In this document: piece by piece, positions 51,830-63,344 of the stretch | Layout: each line of letters opens with the position of its first letter | Numbering within the stretch: the first letter of the stretch is position 1 | Assembly: GCA_021209875.1 (NCBI GenBank) | Contig: JAGYVD010000004.1 | Coordinates: 3,596,001-3,660,000 of the forward strand | Reading direction: 5' to 3' | Source: Rosellinia necatrix | Taxonomy: Eukaryota > Ascomycota > Sordariomycetes > Xylariales > Xylariaceae | Length of the DNA stretch: 64,000 nt | The notes under the pieces: generated by a model | Seen by the model: only the letters and a program-made list of their open reading frames with translations | Database searches by the model: none | What the model was told of the DNA's origin: nothing | Position numbers and translations under genes: made by a program

Positions 51830-53708
51830 GGTGGGAGAGTGGCAATGGCAATGGAGCAGCGGCGTTCAGTAATGATGTGGAAAAAGGCCTGACGGATATT
51901 TTGTCAGTGTGTGTTTGTCAGTGTGTGTTTGTTGAGTTTGTTTATCAGGCGTCGCGAAAGAGCCCTGGGTTCCCGTCGCCTTTTATATATACTCAACCTC
52001 GTCTCCCATGTCAACTACATATCACCAGGACTTGCATTAGGAGTAGGAAATCTCCCAAGGATCTTCGTCCCTCAGCACCCTCGGGCTTTGGATGGGTTGC
52101 ATGGAGTAAGGATCTACGGTGATATTATAATTCCATAACTTGGGCATGGCTCGCGCCCGGAAGTAGAACCTCAGCCCAGGACACGACTCGTGAATACAGA
52201 CTGATGCAACATCACCACCCGCCACCTATTTCCCCACACGAAAATCAATATAAATCAAATGGGAAAAACGCTGCATTCCCAGGCTTTGGCGCCAGCGCCG
52301 TGCTGGACCGGGTCATCCGACGGCCCCGAACTTCAGCTCCTAAAACCGACGAAATTATCGACTAACGTTTTTTATTGTTACATTTGCCTCCTGGGCGAGC
52401 CCGCTCGCTAGAATATTGGATTGCTTATATGTTGATAGCCACTGCATATAAAGACAAGCTGAATAAACTAACGGTGCTGGATGAGCTGTCCCGCGCCATA
52501 CCATCCAGATAAAGGCAGTATGCAAACACGTAGTTCTTGGAATCCGGTAGGAGATCGTAGCAAACATCCAATTCAGTTCCCAATTCCATACCTAGCACTT
52601 CAGCGTCTGTATAACACATGTATGCCACATCTACTTGACTTGTTAGAAACACACATGCGTGGGTGGGTTGCCAATCTAGGTATCTCGTTACATGGCTGGG
52701 AACCAGGGTGCTTGTTCAAAGTTCGGCCGACTAACTTTCTTTCCCTGTAGCATGCATGTATGCGATGTAACCAGACTGCAGTCAAGCTATATCTCTGTGC
52801 GTCGTTGGCGAAATGATGGCGCAAAGATGGCCAAATAAGCCACTCTTTCGGCAGTCAGGGAAAATCAAAGCCAACGAAATATATTCGAGGTATCAAGGTA
52901 CCTGGGCCATGGAGCAGAAAATAGGGCTGCCCCTACTCGGCGAAATAACAATGCATTGGCCCGATGACCCAGTATCTGGGATGATTGGCACCAGCAGCAG
53001 ACACCATGGCGGGGGGCATCGTCATCAATCATATCCGTCCATAAAATGACCTGTAAACAGTGTAGCCATGCCCACCGGGCTTGGTACAGGAAGACCCTGG
53101 GCTACTACACGGCGTGTTTGGAGAATTGACGAATAACATAGAGCTAAATGTGTGTACCGATACAGCCTTCATCGACCGGCTTCGCTATCAACCGGTACTG
53201 GTCTGACAACAATGGATGGCGGCACTGGCTATTCACACAAAATCGGACTTATGCACACGATACGTAATACTACTTACTGCTGTGTCTTCTACTAGATATA
53301 CCTCGTTTGAGTTGTAAGTACGGAGTCATCGTATAAAAAACCTAGCGGCCAGACCTTGTGGGAACGAGTAATCATAGATAATGCTTCATGATACACGTGG
53401 AAAATCCTCGAGTCGGAAGGTCCCTGTCTAAGTAATCGAGGGTATCACAGGGTAGCTTTAGCCTAGAAACTACTGATGACTGGTGGCGTCGCCGAAGCCA
53501 GGGACTGAGCTCTTCACAATAGCCAGGCTTGCTGTCGTCGATGCATGTGGGCCGGGTCGCATTCTCGCATCGCATGCCGTGGCATTATAGTATCTACCCA
53601 GACCTACGCCCGGGGATGCCAGCGTCATGACCATACTTGAGTGGATTAGACCATACCGTGCACCGCGACGTTCTATACGGGCATCATCCTGCCACCCCAC
53701 TTTGATCA
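51830..53708. other. Intergenic region between GLEYA and the unknown Ser/Pro-rich gene
   Basis: Normal base composition. It contains the GLEYA promoter and the 3' flank of the next minus-strand gene. Several short overlapping frames (for example 52,813-53,049 plus and 53,470-53,709 minus) lack family features and are taken as chance. GTGTGTTTGTCAGTGTGTGT near 51,905 is a small GT repeat. No RNA gene was seen. Confidence 0.5.
51980..51991 (-). promoter_or_regulatory. TATA box of the GLEYA gene
   Basis: TATATATAAAAG on the minus strand lies about 150 bp upstream of the ATG at 51,829. It is the only strong TATA element in the upstream region. Confidence 0.6.
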
Positions 53709-55365
53709 TTAGTGGGCTTCCCTCCCCGATTTCCCGGTGACTCGGTGATTCTCAATATATGTCTTAAGGTGCCTTCGGCGTAGCTCTTCGTCCGAACCGT
53801 CTTCTGCTCTTCCGAAGCGACGTTTGTTACGGACGTGGCTTTCCAGGGGATACCAAACCGAAAACCACTTAAAAGACCTGGTTGATCTTTTCGTTCTTCT
53901 GGAATAGCGATGGCTGCTGCAGCCACTGACGTGGACTGTGGCATACATCAATAATTTTGTACTTATTACCTTTAAACTGCCAATTGCATGGAAGCATACA
54001 CCAGATCAATGACGTAGGAGTTGGGGGGGTTTGAGGACATACTACAGAGACTGAAGTCTGCTCCTTTGCGGACGGCCCGGCATTTCCAGCCTCACGAGAT
54101 AATCCTTCGGGAGTGGTCATGCTGAGGAGGTGGCTATGAGAGGTTTCGGGGAGGGCAGGCTCGCTTACTAGATTTGAGCCTGAATTTCGCGGTGGGGCTG
54201 GAACGGGGTGGCGATGGGATAGGATACGAGAGTGGTCGAGGATAGCTGCGGCTAAAGTGTGCCGGGCAGTTAAAGGTTTCTTCACTCGTTCCCCATGATG
54301 CTCGCTGCTGGCCTGGGCCTCGGTGCTATGAGCGCTGCCGCTTCCTTCAGTGCTTGGGTGCAGAATACGGCCGCGTACTTGGGCTGTAATCTCGGCGGCG
54401 GACTTCCTCTTGCCTCTATCCTCATCCGAAGAGCGGCTAGAGCTCATGATGGTCTCTAGCGTGCCGTATGCGGCGCTCTTCCGCCGAACGAGGGCTCTTC
54501 TTCCGCCGTTCGTATTGGGATGCTCGTCACCGATGGATATAGCCTGCAATGTTGGGCCGCTGGTATCGTGCAGAAGCGAGTTTGTCGATGTTGAGGCCGG
54601 ATCTCCGTGCATAAAGCTGGCACCGGAGCCGTGGGGAGTCACGTGTATCTCGTACTGGTTGCTTAACGAGTAGCGCGATCGTGCACAGATATCGGCAATG
54701 CGGTCGAGGTCGTCGCCGATATCCGGTCCTATTTCCGCCATTATGTTCTTGAAACTAAAGTCTTCGAGTGGTGGAAGTTTAGCATCGTCCACGAGTGACG
54801 GCCTCTTGGTGACGAGCGGACGGATGAGGGCCACAGCAAAACCATGGCGGCGGCGGCTTCCACGGGATGAGGGTGCATTAGGGCTTCTCTGGACGCCGGA
54901 GACGGCAACTGGGCGAGAGGGGGGGCGTGATGAACGAGCCTGCGTGGAAGGTGAGATAGGGCCCGAGTAGGTGCGTACTAAGACAGGCTGGGAATAGGTG
55001 CCGGTGGTGGTGCCGGTGGTGGTGCCGGCGGTGCTCGGGGGTGAACCGGAGGCCTTGGCGTAGGGGTGGCGGGTGATGGGCTGGGAGCGGCTTAGCTCTC
55101 GCAGAGCAGTGGTGCGATCGGCGGCGTTGGTGTCGGTCAGAGGGATTGGCCGTCCCTGAGCGGTGCTGGGCACAAGTGAGACGGACGAGGAGTCGGGCTG
55201 GGGCTGCGATAGCGGCGGGAGTCGGAAGGGGAATGGGAATCGAGACGACGAGCTCGGAGTGGTGGGTGATTGTGGTTCTGGTTGCAGTTCTGGTTGTGGT
55301 TGTTGGGAGGCTGACCTTTCGTGTTGCGACGACGTCATCTTGCTTGGAGATGAACTATCCAACAT
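53709..55365 (-). CDS. Ser/Pro/Gln-rich fungal protein of unknown function, one inferred intron
   Basis: Exon 1 runs from the ATG at 55,365 to 54,000 (455 codons plus one base). I infer a 64-nt intron, 53,999-53,936 (GTATGC...CACAG), and exon 2 at 53,935-53,709, for 530 residues. Without splicing the frame ends at 53,869 with 498 residues and an odd tail. Spliced, it ends with a charged segment containing SFKWFSVWYPLESHVRNKRR and DEELRRRHLKTYIENH, which looks like real protein. Residues 1-170 are disordered. The core at 192-250 has LPPLEDFSFKNIMAEIG and IADICARSRYSLSNQYEIHV, resembling a motif I remember in uncharacterised fungal proteins (IA-E/D-IC-A--R-SL--EY). No enzyme motif, signal peptide or membrane segment is visible. 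The intron branch site is weak, so the 3' structure is less certain than the body. Confidence 0.72.
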
Positions 55366-56490
55366 GCGTGCGAGGCCGATGATAGTAATAGTGCGAAATT
55401 GTCATATAAGATTACCTATACCACACTTGTGACCCAGGCTTGTAAGCCGCGGTTGTAAGTCACACACGCGGTCGTGCCTTGGGTCGAGATTTGCGAGTCG
55501 TGGTCCTGGAGCCGGCCGACCATGCATGCAATCTGTCGGGAAGGAGGGGGCGACTAAGACGAAAGGATGGGTACAAGGCGAGGGAGAGAGGGTTGGGGAA
55601 ATGAAGAATACTAAATGATGGAGAATTGGGGAATACCAGAATGGGGAGATTGTATTATGGAAGACCAGTCTGTTGCTTGCACTTTCCCATCTTCCCGCCA
55701 CGTCGTCGTCGTTGCCGTCGTTGCCGTCGTTGTGACTGGCTGCTGCCAATTCTGCAATATGCAAAAATTCGTGGTGTTCTCCGAATGGTTGGATTGATAC
55801 CTTCTGGTTAAGGGAAGTATTTACCTGTCCAATGATTTAGGACTTATGATCCACTTAAATTCCCAGCATTTGGTAGGCTAGACTGCCTACCCCGGTGCTA
55901 TATCAGGCTAGTGAGCTATGACTAGATGCTCCTGCTCTGTTGCGGGGGAGGGGCTCTCTTTTTGATCTCAAGTAGGTACCATGAACTCCCAAGCCAAGGC
56001 AAATACTGTGTGCCACCCGGTTGCCTTAGATCGGCGGACTGAAGGGACTACCTACTGGATGGGTTAGGTGGGTAGATACCATGATTCGATATATTGTAGT
56101 TTACCCCAGACGGCTGTTATCAATACAACCTAGTCTCACGAGAATTCTGCCCAGCTCCATTCTTCCTTCCTCGACTTCAAGAGAGGGGGTATGGGAGGTG
56201 CGGTGTATTATTGGAAGAAACCTACTCTGCCATCGTACAAATGGATGGCCTACATTTATCATAATGGATTTTTAATTCTCTTGCAGACCTGTCCGTTATC
56301 CTCCTAGGCAGATACATTGTTTCTTTACCCGAATCGTCGGGCTCCAGTCTTTAACCAGGTTTTGCTGTCGCCCATGATAGTTTTACCCTTGCTAATCCGA
56401 CAACCAGCGGCACCATTTGCCTGTACCAAGATCGTATTCATTTTATTCCATCTGCCATGTGTGTCCCATCTCACCGTGGTCGCGGGTTGC
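55366..56490. other. Intergenic region with 5' leader of the unknown gene and 3' flank of the Pmp3-like gene
   Basis: It holds the promoter and leader of the minus-strand gene starting at 55,365. The 120-codon frame at 55,402-55,764 within it is best read as leader sequence. A CGTCGT/TGC microsatellite lies at 55,701-55,732. GGTAGGCTAGACTGCCTACC (55,873-55,892) is a small palindrome. Confidence 0.5.
55701..55732 (+). repeat. CGTCGT/GTTGC microsatellite
   Basis: CGTCGTCGTCG is followed by three GTTGC-CGTC style units. It lies upstream of the unknown minus-strand gene. Confidence 0.8.
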
Positions 56491-56913
56491 TCAATTACGG
56501 GGCGGCTGGACTACTGTGCCATAGTTTTGTCCACCTGTTTGGACGCGGTCGCTGTAAACGCCTGGTGCTCGTCTGGACACCAAGCGGCCTTCTTTTGCTT
56601 GCTCTCGGCGGTCATAGTAGACATATTCGACGTAGAAGGCGTGTATATGGCCGGGGATATATCTGTCACAATTTGTCAATGTTTAATGAATTCGAACGCC
56701 CTGAAGAACGTACCCGAGAATGGTGAGGGCGATATTGATAAAAAAATCTACGCTGCACCCGGATATAATGGCGACACCGGCCGGGGGGACTTTGGGGATC
56801 GAGGTTAGTCTATTATCCTGGAATGCGTGTATGTATGTGGGTGCGGCATAAATGTCGGAGAGCTCACATAGGATAGTGATGAGAACCACTAGAACAGCAG
56901 ATAGGGCGCTCAT
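56491..56913 (-). CDS. Pmp3/UPF0057-family membrane proteolipid, three exons
   Basis: Exons are 56,913-56,868, 56,789-56,714 and 56,662-56,491. Introns are 78 nt (GTGAGC...CTAAC...AAAG) and 51 nt (GTACGT...GACAG). The product has 97 residues. Joining restores the family signature: FPPAGV (16-21), SGCSVDFFINIALTILGY (25-42) and PGHIHAFYVEYVYYDRRE (44-61). Two membrane helices span about residues 4-24 and 30-52, followed by a 40-residue hydrophilic tail ending GTVVQPPRN. Yeast Pmp3 (55 residues) is a plasma-membrane protein that limits cation influx and membrane hyperpolarisation; fungi have several paralogues, some with such tails. The plasma-membrane role here is by homology. The first exon is only 46 nt, so ORF scans show two unrelated fragments. 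A TATAAAA box lies 196 bp upstream. Confidence 0.93.
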
Positions 56914-57108
56914 ATTCTCAGGAATAATGGATGTTGTTTTTTAAGATGATCTATCGGAGTATCAAAGGGGGTTGTATGTTCGTCGGGTAGATGGAACAAG
57001 GCGAAACACAACGAGATCTCGTAGATTCTGCTTGGGAGTTGAGTGGGGATGAAGAGAGCTACCAAAGTACTAATCATCTAACCCAGGTGCCTCATGTCGT
57101 GTACTTCC

Positions 57109-57115
57109 TTTTATA
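57109..57115 (-). promoter_or_regulatory. TATA box of the Pmp3-like gene
   Basis: GCTATAAAAGG on the minus strand lies about 196 bp upstream of the ATG at 56,913, consistent with a strongly or inducibly expressed gene. Confidence 0.6.
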
Positions 57116-57734
57116 GCTACGAGCCGCAGGCGCTTGCCGCACAGAGTTTAAAACCTAACATGTATGACCTATGACCTCATTGACCTTGGGCAGGTCATCT
57201 ATTTAACCCACCACCAAGCAGGTGCTGAGACACTGGTGCCGGGAAACCGGTGCCAGCGCCACACATACTCGGAAAACTTCGGGCGCCCGTAAGCGCCTTA
57301 GGTAGATCATAGATGCCAGCCTTAGCAGTGCACATAGGTTGGTAACCTTGAGTACGTGTAGGTAACCTGCCTGGGTTGGAGCAACTCGACTAAGATTCTG
57401 GGTGGTAAGCAGCCACCATGTAGGTACCTTAACCTGGTATTTGGCGCATAAACACATGTACGTCTTAGCCACGTGTTGTCTGGGTAGCTATGATGCCCGA
57501 AGGTTTCTAAGTAGGGGTAGGTAGTTAGTATGATTTGATCTCCTCATGTTTCCAGGACTTTAGATGGGTATATGGAATGCGGGGTTTAGACCTCAACATC
57601 TATATTCCACCGTATATAACTCGGTGGCAGCCTGAATAAGGGGTTAAATATATATTTTAGGGCGAATTATCGTACCGGACCAAGAAGATATGCCGATGCA
57701 CGCGTTAGAGATACTGGGTATGGTAGTAAGTACA

Positions 57735-57769
57735 TGTGTGTGTGTCTGTCTGTCTGTCTGTCTGTCTGT
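57735..57769 (+). repeat. (TG)n-(TCTG)n microsatellite
   Basis: TGTGTGTGTG runs into about six TCTG units, then TGTAG. Confidence 0.9.
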
Positions 57770-59030
57770 GTAGCTGATTAAAGGGGCTCTACAATGACGT
57801 AGCAGGGCAACCCTGGGTGCCTCGATGCCATAAGAGTGTTCGGGTAGGTAGGTAAGTTACTGTAGTCGCGGCAAGGCAGGACGGCCTGCTTTATGCACCT
57901 GTCAATTATGGTTTTTGCGGCGTCTGCACCGAGTTGGCGGATGCTGTTTGCATTGTGATGCATGGCAACTCTCTGATCCTTTGCAACGAGATAGTTAGCC
58001 ACTAATATGCCGATGTGCCATCATCGGTGTCTATTACTGACCTATCATGCCAATACTGTTATCCTCTGCGAAATCCCGGTCTCATAGGTATCTCCGAGAC
58101 ACCCGGGAGGCTCGTGTAATCGCTTAACCCCCTTCCCCCAGATGCCAAATCGGCAACAGATACAGTAAGTTTCCGAAGGTTCCCACCACCGGTCGGACCC
58201 TAGGCTGTATACCTCTTATAACGATATCCCTTTTCAGATCAGCCCTAGACCGAAAGGTTGTCTCATGTCCAAGGCAGTACAGTTAGTACTTACCAATCTA
58301 CCTAACTTTTTGGTCGCAAATTGAAATTAGGTATAACTACCTAGTCCAGGAGAGCCCGGAGAGGCGCAGATGCACACACCGATAAATGAAAAGTTGAGGT
58401 GGAGAGGGGGTTAGACCTTCCTGTACCTACCATCGCACCTCGCACTTACCGCCAATTCGAACCACGTCCCTGCTAAGAAGAAGGTACATGGATACCGGCA
58501 CCTTCCAGGTCAACGTAGGCATTCATGATCGGGTTGGATACCTCACATCGCGCCTGACAGGCGCCTGCGTAACAACCCGCCGTAAGGCACTGTAAGCTAC
58601 CGAGGTAGAGTAGTACATGTCTGGATAGAAGGCTGGCGGCGGCTGGCGTGCAGATGCCCGGCTAGTTAGTCATTTCTGGGCAACTCGTCGGGTCATACGT
58701 ACCAGGCAAGGTATCTTAGGCTAGCAAGTGACCTCGAAACAGACAAGACTCAAAAAACCAACAAGCATCGTTTTTGTTGTACCTGTCCGTGTTTCTACAA
58801 CCGACAATTGCAACTGGGGGGACTTTCGTGCTTCTGTCGTTCCGGCTTCTACCTAACCGTCGCCCTCCTCCCCCCGTTAACGGCCCCATCCTCGTCCTGT
58901 TCCTCGCCCTGACCCCCGTCCCGATCCTCGTCCTGATCTTCGTCCTTCCCTCTCCGATCGCGTTGTTCTCCTTGTTGCCCCTGTTGCAACCCGTCCCCAT
59001 TGTCATCTCAACACCACCATTATCATCGCC

Positions 59031-59071
59031 ATCCTCATCGCCATCGCCATCGCCATCAGCATCAGCATCGC
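59031..59071 (+). repeat. CATCGC/CATCAG hexamer repeat
   Basis: Repeats of CATCGC, then CATCAG, lie in the pyrimidine-rich leader region upstream of the Nrp1-like gene. Confidence 0.8.
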
Positions 59072-59712
59072 CTAGCGGGAAGCGTAGCATCGGCGCCTTG
59101 CATATCTTGGGCAGTTCCGTCCTCTGTCCCTCCCTCCCCCTATTCGCCCCTGAGCTCCGAGCTCTGAGCATTGATTACGCCGCTCGCCAAAGCCGCTCTC
59201 CCCGGGCCCTTTCCCTTATCTTTTCTTCTTTCTGGTTTATTTATTTTACCTCTTACATAGAAAAGATACTGGGTTCTCTCTTACTTTTCTATTTACGAGT
59301 GCAAGCCGAGGTCAGTCAGTCGCTCGTTCTCCACGCAGAAAAAAAATTCCCAAAAAAATATATATACTGGCCCCAAAACAGCCCGACAAATACAACAAGC
59401 ACTATAGGTATCTTGTAGACGCCCTTGCTCGTCCCGCTCAGCCGAGATTGTTTATCTAGCTATCGCACTTCATCTTATCTACCTACTACTCATGCTACTG
59501 CATCTGACGCCTAGCAACCAATCTAGCTCCTGCATCTATTGTCTTCATCCTACCCAACGCCGATATCCCGACGCCGCAATTAAGGTTCAGCATTAGCAGC
59601 CTGTATTTCTACTTGGGTAGTGCTGAGCTTCACCGACCGACCCCTTTCCCCTGTCTGCCTTATCCGTGTTCCGTGCAGGTGGCTCCGAGTACGCTTACCT
59701 GTCGCTCCGAAT

Positions 59713-61982
59713 ATGTCGAATCAACAAACGCCGCCGCCCCATGCCGATCGATACGTCGTCATTCACGTTGCGACCACATGCGACGAACATGGCGTCTATG
59801 TGACGAAGGACTCTGCCGAGGTCATCGAGCTTGGCTGGATCTTGCTCGATTCTAAGTCGCTTGACGAGGTACGCCATCCCTGGGCTTTTTTCATTTTTTT
59901 ATAGAGCTTTTTCTTTTGTTTCTTTCCTGTGTTTATTTTCTTTCGGGGACAATCAGAACCCCCGGGTCTCGTTGCGATCAAAAATATGCCATTTGACTCG
60001 ATTGATCTGTGCGCCCCGCTGACCTGGGGTCCTGCCTCTGATAGATACACCGTGAAAGTGTGCTCGTCAAGCCCATCAACACACCAATCACGCCCCTTTG
60101 CAGTGAGTTATCTTGAACGTTCGACGGTCCTGGCCGAAAGACAAGACCGGAGCTTGGAGAGCTGACCGTGGATGAACTCCTCCCCCACAGCGAGCCTAAC
60201 GACTCTGACGTGGGAGCATGTCCGAAATGCCGGCACTTTCCGAGACGCAATTAACCGCTTTGATGCCTTCGCTTCCGAGCATCTGACCTCCCAGAATCTC
60301 GACTTCGTCTTCGTCACCCTCGATGCCTGGGACCTTCGTGTGCAGCTTCCACGTGAAGCTCGCGACAAGGCCGTTGTGCTCCCCCCTTACCTGCAACATT
60401 CTCGCACCTTCGACCTGCGGGCCGAATACCAACGCTGGCAGCAACACCATCCCGAGTCCCTACCCTTCGGCCCGTCCATGCTCTCCAACATTTGCGCCGC
60501 CCTCGAGGTCGAACCCGTTCAGTCGAGTGCCCCAATTAAACACAACTTACCCTTCCACCTGCAAGCCCTGGCCCCTGCCTCGCCGCGACGTGCTATGGAA
60601 GAGGCTGTAACACTCGCTCGGGTTCTCCGTGGCTTGATTAGAAAATCTCAACCGCCTCAGGAACACCCTGACGTTCTTGCCCGCCCTATGGATGCCCGCG
60701 CTGATGTCCGCGCCTTCTTGTCGGAGCGAAGCAAGGTTCTGCACATGTCCGGGCTCCCCCACGACACCACTCAATCAGAGCTCGAGAGCTGGTTCACCCA
60801 ATTCGGCGGCCGCCCCATCGCCTTTTGGACTCTGCGCACTCCCGAGCAGCACAAACCCACCGGCAGTGGGTTTGCCGTCTTCTCATCCCACGAAGAGGTT
60901 AGTCTCTGATTAAGCCGATATGTAGCACAGATGGCGTAATCCTCCGACCCCGTCTCTCTTACCCCCTTCTACTTTTCGAGCGGCAGCCCTATCTCTTCCT
61001 CATCACTGACCATGTTATCACGTAGGCGGCTGAGAGTCTATGCATGAATGGACGCGCACTCAACGAAAAAGCGATCGAGGTTTCTCCCTCTTCAAGCCGG
61101 GTGCTAGATCGTGCTGCTGAGGTGCTGACTCCTTTCCCACCAAGCAAGAATCGACCACGCCCGGGTGATTGGACCTGTCCATCCTGCGGCTTCTCCAACT
61201 TCCAGAGGCGAACGGCCTGCTTCCGTTGTTCATATTCCGCGGTGAGCGCCGGGCACCAGGGCGACATGAGCTACAACTACGGCGGTTATGGGCCGCCAGC
61301 CATGATGGCGCCCCCCCACCACGGTAGTCACCATGGAAACATGGGTCACGGGGGCGGCCGCATGGGAGGTAGCGGTCCTGTACCATTCCGTGCTGGAGAT
61401 TGGAAGTGTGGTAACGAAGTCTGTGGGTATCACAACTTCGCTAAGAACGTCTGTTGCCTTCGGTGTGGTTCCAGCCGTGCTGGCGCTGCCATGGTGGCCG
61501 ACTCGGGATATCCCTCGCCGATGGATGGTGGTTCTAATTACGGCATGGGGCCGGGCTCCATGGCCGGTACGCCTGGGCCTGGACCTTTTGCTTCGGCCGG
61601 GGCCGGGGCTGGGGCTCCCTTCGGAGCATCTGGTGGTTACGGCCAACACTTTGGAGGGCCGCCTAGCACATACGCTCTGCCATCTGGTATTGGCGGGGGC
61701 GCCGCACCTTACCCATCCCTCAGCACACATTTTGGCCCTGCCCCCGGATCTCACTCTGCTGGCCCCTTTGATAGCCGTGCTGCGGAAGCTGCATTTCAAG
61801 CTGCCGGTAATGGCCCCGCCTCCGCGGGCCCATCGAACACCAGCAACACCAATTTTTACGCTGGACAATCAGAGAACGACCCCTTCGCATTTCTATCCTC
61901 TGGCATGGGTGGACTCTCTGTTAGTGGTGGCGACGCTCGTCAGAATGGTGCTGGCGCTCCGCCTAGCAAATCACCCGCTTAA
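59713..61982 (+). CDS. Nrp1-like RNA-binding protein: degenerate exonuclease fold, RRM, two RanBP2 zinc fingers
   Basis: Four exons: 59,713-59,868, 60,045-60,102, 60,191-60,897 and 61,026-61,982. The introns (176, 88 and 128 nt) each have a CTGAC branch site about 20 nt before the acceptor. The product has 625 residues and starts at the only good ATG. Residues 13-220 resemble the ERI-1-like RNase H fold (RYVVIHVATTC, IHRESVLVKPINTPITPLC, TLDAWDLRVQLPREA), but motif I lacks its two acidic residues and the last motif reads PRRAMEEAVTLARV. An RRM spans about 252-325, with HMSGL as RNP2 and GSGFAVF as RNP1. Zinc finger 1 uses C358, C361, C372, C375; finger 2 uses C435, C440, C451, C454; both carry GDW and the RNA-contacting Asn. 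A Gly/Ala/Pro-rich tail follows. This order resembles yeast Nrp1, a stress-granule protein. Orthology is inferred, and RNA targets are unknown. Confidence 0.92.
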
Positions 61983-63344
61983 AAATGCCTCGAACGTGTT
62001 GTCATGGGGTCTCTCGCGTCAGCTGTCGTAATAAACGTGTTCGGAATGGTGAGTTTTGGGGTTATTCATGATAATAAGTGACCTGATCCTGCGAGGACAT
62101 TTTCACCGGCCATTGGTTGAAAAAGAAAGATACAGTTCCTATTGGCACATTCCCATGGATATGGGGTTGGACACCTGGACACAAGGCACCGACAACCTGA
62201 CGGATGACTCTCAATTGAACTGCAATGGAATGTTTTAGTGGGAGTTGGAAAGAAAAAAAAATGGCACTCTTTTCCGACATGGAAATGGGAAAGGGGGTAA
62301 ATAAGGCGGTTTGACGGCATCGCGGGCCTTTATGTGCATCTTTCACAACAAGCACCTGGCATACACTTAAAGCACTTCGACCTAGACGGAGGGACATACT
62401 TGTACATGACTGGAAATTTGTAGCAGGACTGGGCTTGAACGGCGGCATAGCGCAGGGAGTGAAAAGGATGTCTTTGGGTTGTGTTCCTGGTTCCCCCTTT
62501 CGATGTTTGACGTCTCAAGTTCTCGTATCTCGTTTTTTTTCTCTTTCTATCATGGCACACCCCCCTTTCTCTCACTACTTTTCTACTACCCTACCTACCC
62601 TTCAGATCTCTCCATATTTCTCCCATTCTTTCGCATTCGTGTGTTTTATCTTATCCTTGTGTTCTGATATCGTTGCTATTTGTTAAAAAACCGTTACCAC
62701 GTCGACTCTACCTTATCCCCGTTTTCCTAACCCTTTTTAAAGATAGTCACACGGGTGGCAGGTTTAAAATGGCCCTGATGGATGGTTTGAGGAGTCAGGG
62801 CGGGTTGGTTGGTTGGCTGGCTGGCTATCTGGCTCCGGTTTCGAGGGATGGCAGTGCGTTCCGGCTTTTTGGCACCCTTGGCAGCTCTTCGTTCCTCTGT
62901 GGCTTTCTGCTGCGCTTCAAACAATGGACACCCTCACCTATTATCGACTACCGCATACCCGGCAAATGGGGAGAGATGCGCCCACATCAAGAGTTATATG
63001 GCGGTGATTGTTCCAAGCGCCAAAGGGGGTCCATGCCAGGGGGGTACTCGACGATACTCATAAGTAGAAAAAAATCGGTTCATAATAGGCTCCGGTGAGC
63101 CACCATCGCGTATCCGAGATAGTAAATGTGGAAATAAAGAACACAATTCACCAGATTTTCCAATGTTTCCTCAAACTTATGGTGATAACTATACGCCGGC
63201 AGTTATGAGTGATCTAGTCCTAGCGCAGGAGGATATCCTTCAATCCCTCTGACCCATTCCTGTACACAATCGATTACGTCTTTATTCTTGCAGCAGAAGC
63301 TATTTCCATGGGCCTAACGGCCTGATGATGACGTCTTCGTTATT
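61983..63344. other. Intergenic region, convergent 3' flanks
   Basis: It lies between a plus-strand and a minus-strand gene, so both 3' ends are here. T/C-rich stretches (62,500-62,680) and a GGTTGGTTGGCTGGCTGGC repeat (62,803-62,824) are visible. A 65-codon minus frame ending at 62,727 is Lys/Arg/Ala-rich but starts at TTG, is closed upstream by a stop, and has no exon I could join to it. No RNA gene was seen. Confidence 0.5.
62030..62035 (+). terminator. Polyadenylation signal AATAAA
   Basis: A canonical AATAAA lies 48 nt after the stop of the Nrp1-like gene. Actual cleavage was not observed. Confidence 0.5.

Larger units (their letters stand above)
56914..59712. other. Long divergent intergenic region between Pmp3-like and Nrp1-like genes
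   Basis: These 2.8 kb hold both promoters. There is no gene I can support. The 214-codon plus frame at 58,774-59,418 begins with a non-ATG codon and is a translation of pyrimidine-rich leader and CATCGC repeats. The recurrent words TAGGTA/TACCTA occur many times between 57,300 and 58,720. A long C/T-rich segment (58,850-59,250) probably marks the leader or transcription start zone of the plus-strand gene. Confidence 0.55.

Noticed and set aside
51150..52122. Long overlapping ORFs around the GLEYA gene (233 codons minus, 211 codons plus)
   Set aside because: Other-frame shadows of the GC-rich GLEYA coding sequence; they lack family signatures.
55402..55764. 120-codon minus ORF upstream of the unknown gene
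   Set aside because: It best fits the 5' leader. It contains a GNDGNDD stretch from a microsatellite and no family features; an upstream ORF effect cannot be judged.
56317..56808. 163-codon plus ORF
   Set aside because: It is antisense to the well-supported Pmp3-like exons.
58441..58560. tRNA-like B-box word GGTTCGAATTG on the minus strand
   Set aside because: No A-box, acceptor pairing or cloverleaf at the required distance.
58716..59418. 214-codon plus ORF and 151-codon minus ORF
   Set aside because: Non-ATG start on the plus strand, a translation of pyrimidine-rich leader and hexamer repeats, and no domain; the opposite frame is its shadow.
62727..62924. 65-codon Lys/Arg/Ala-rich minus ORF
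   Set aside because: It looks somewhat protein-like but starts at TTG, is closed upstream by a stop, and no exon could be joined to it.
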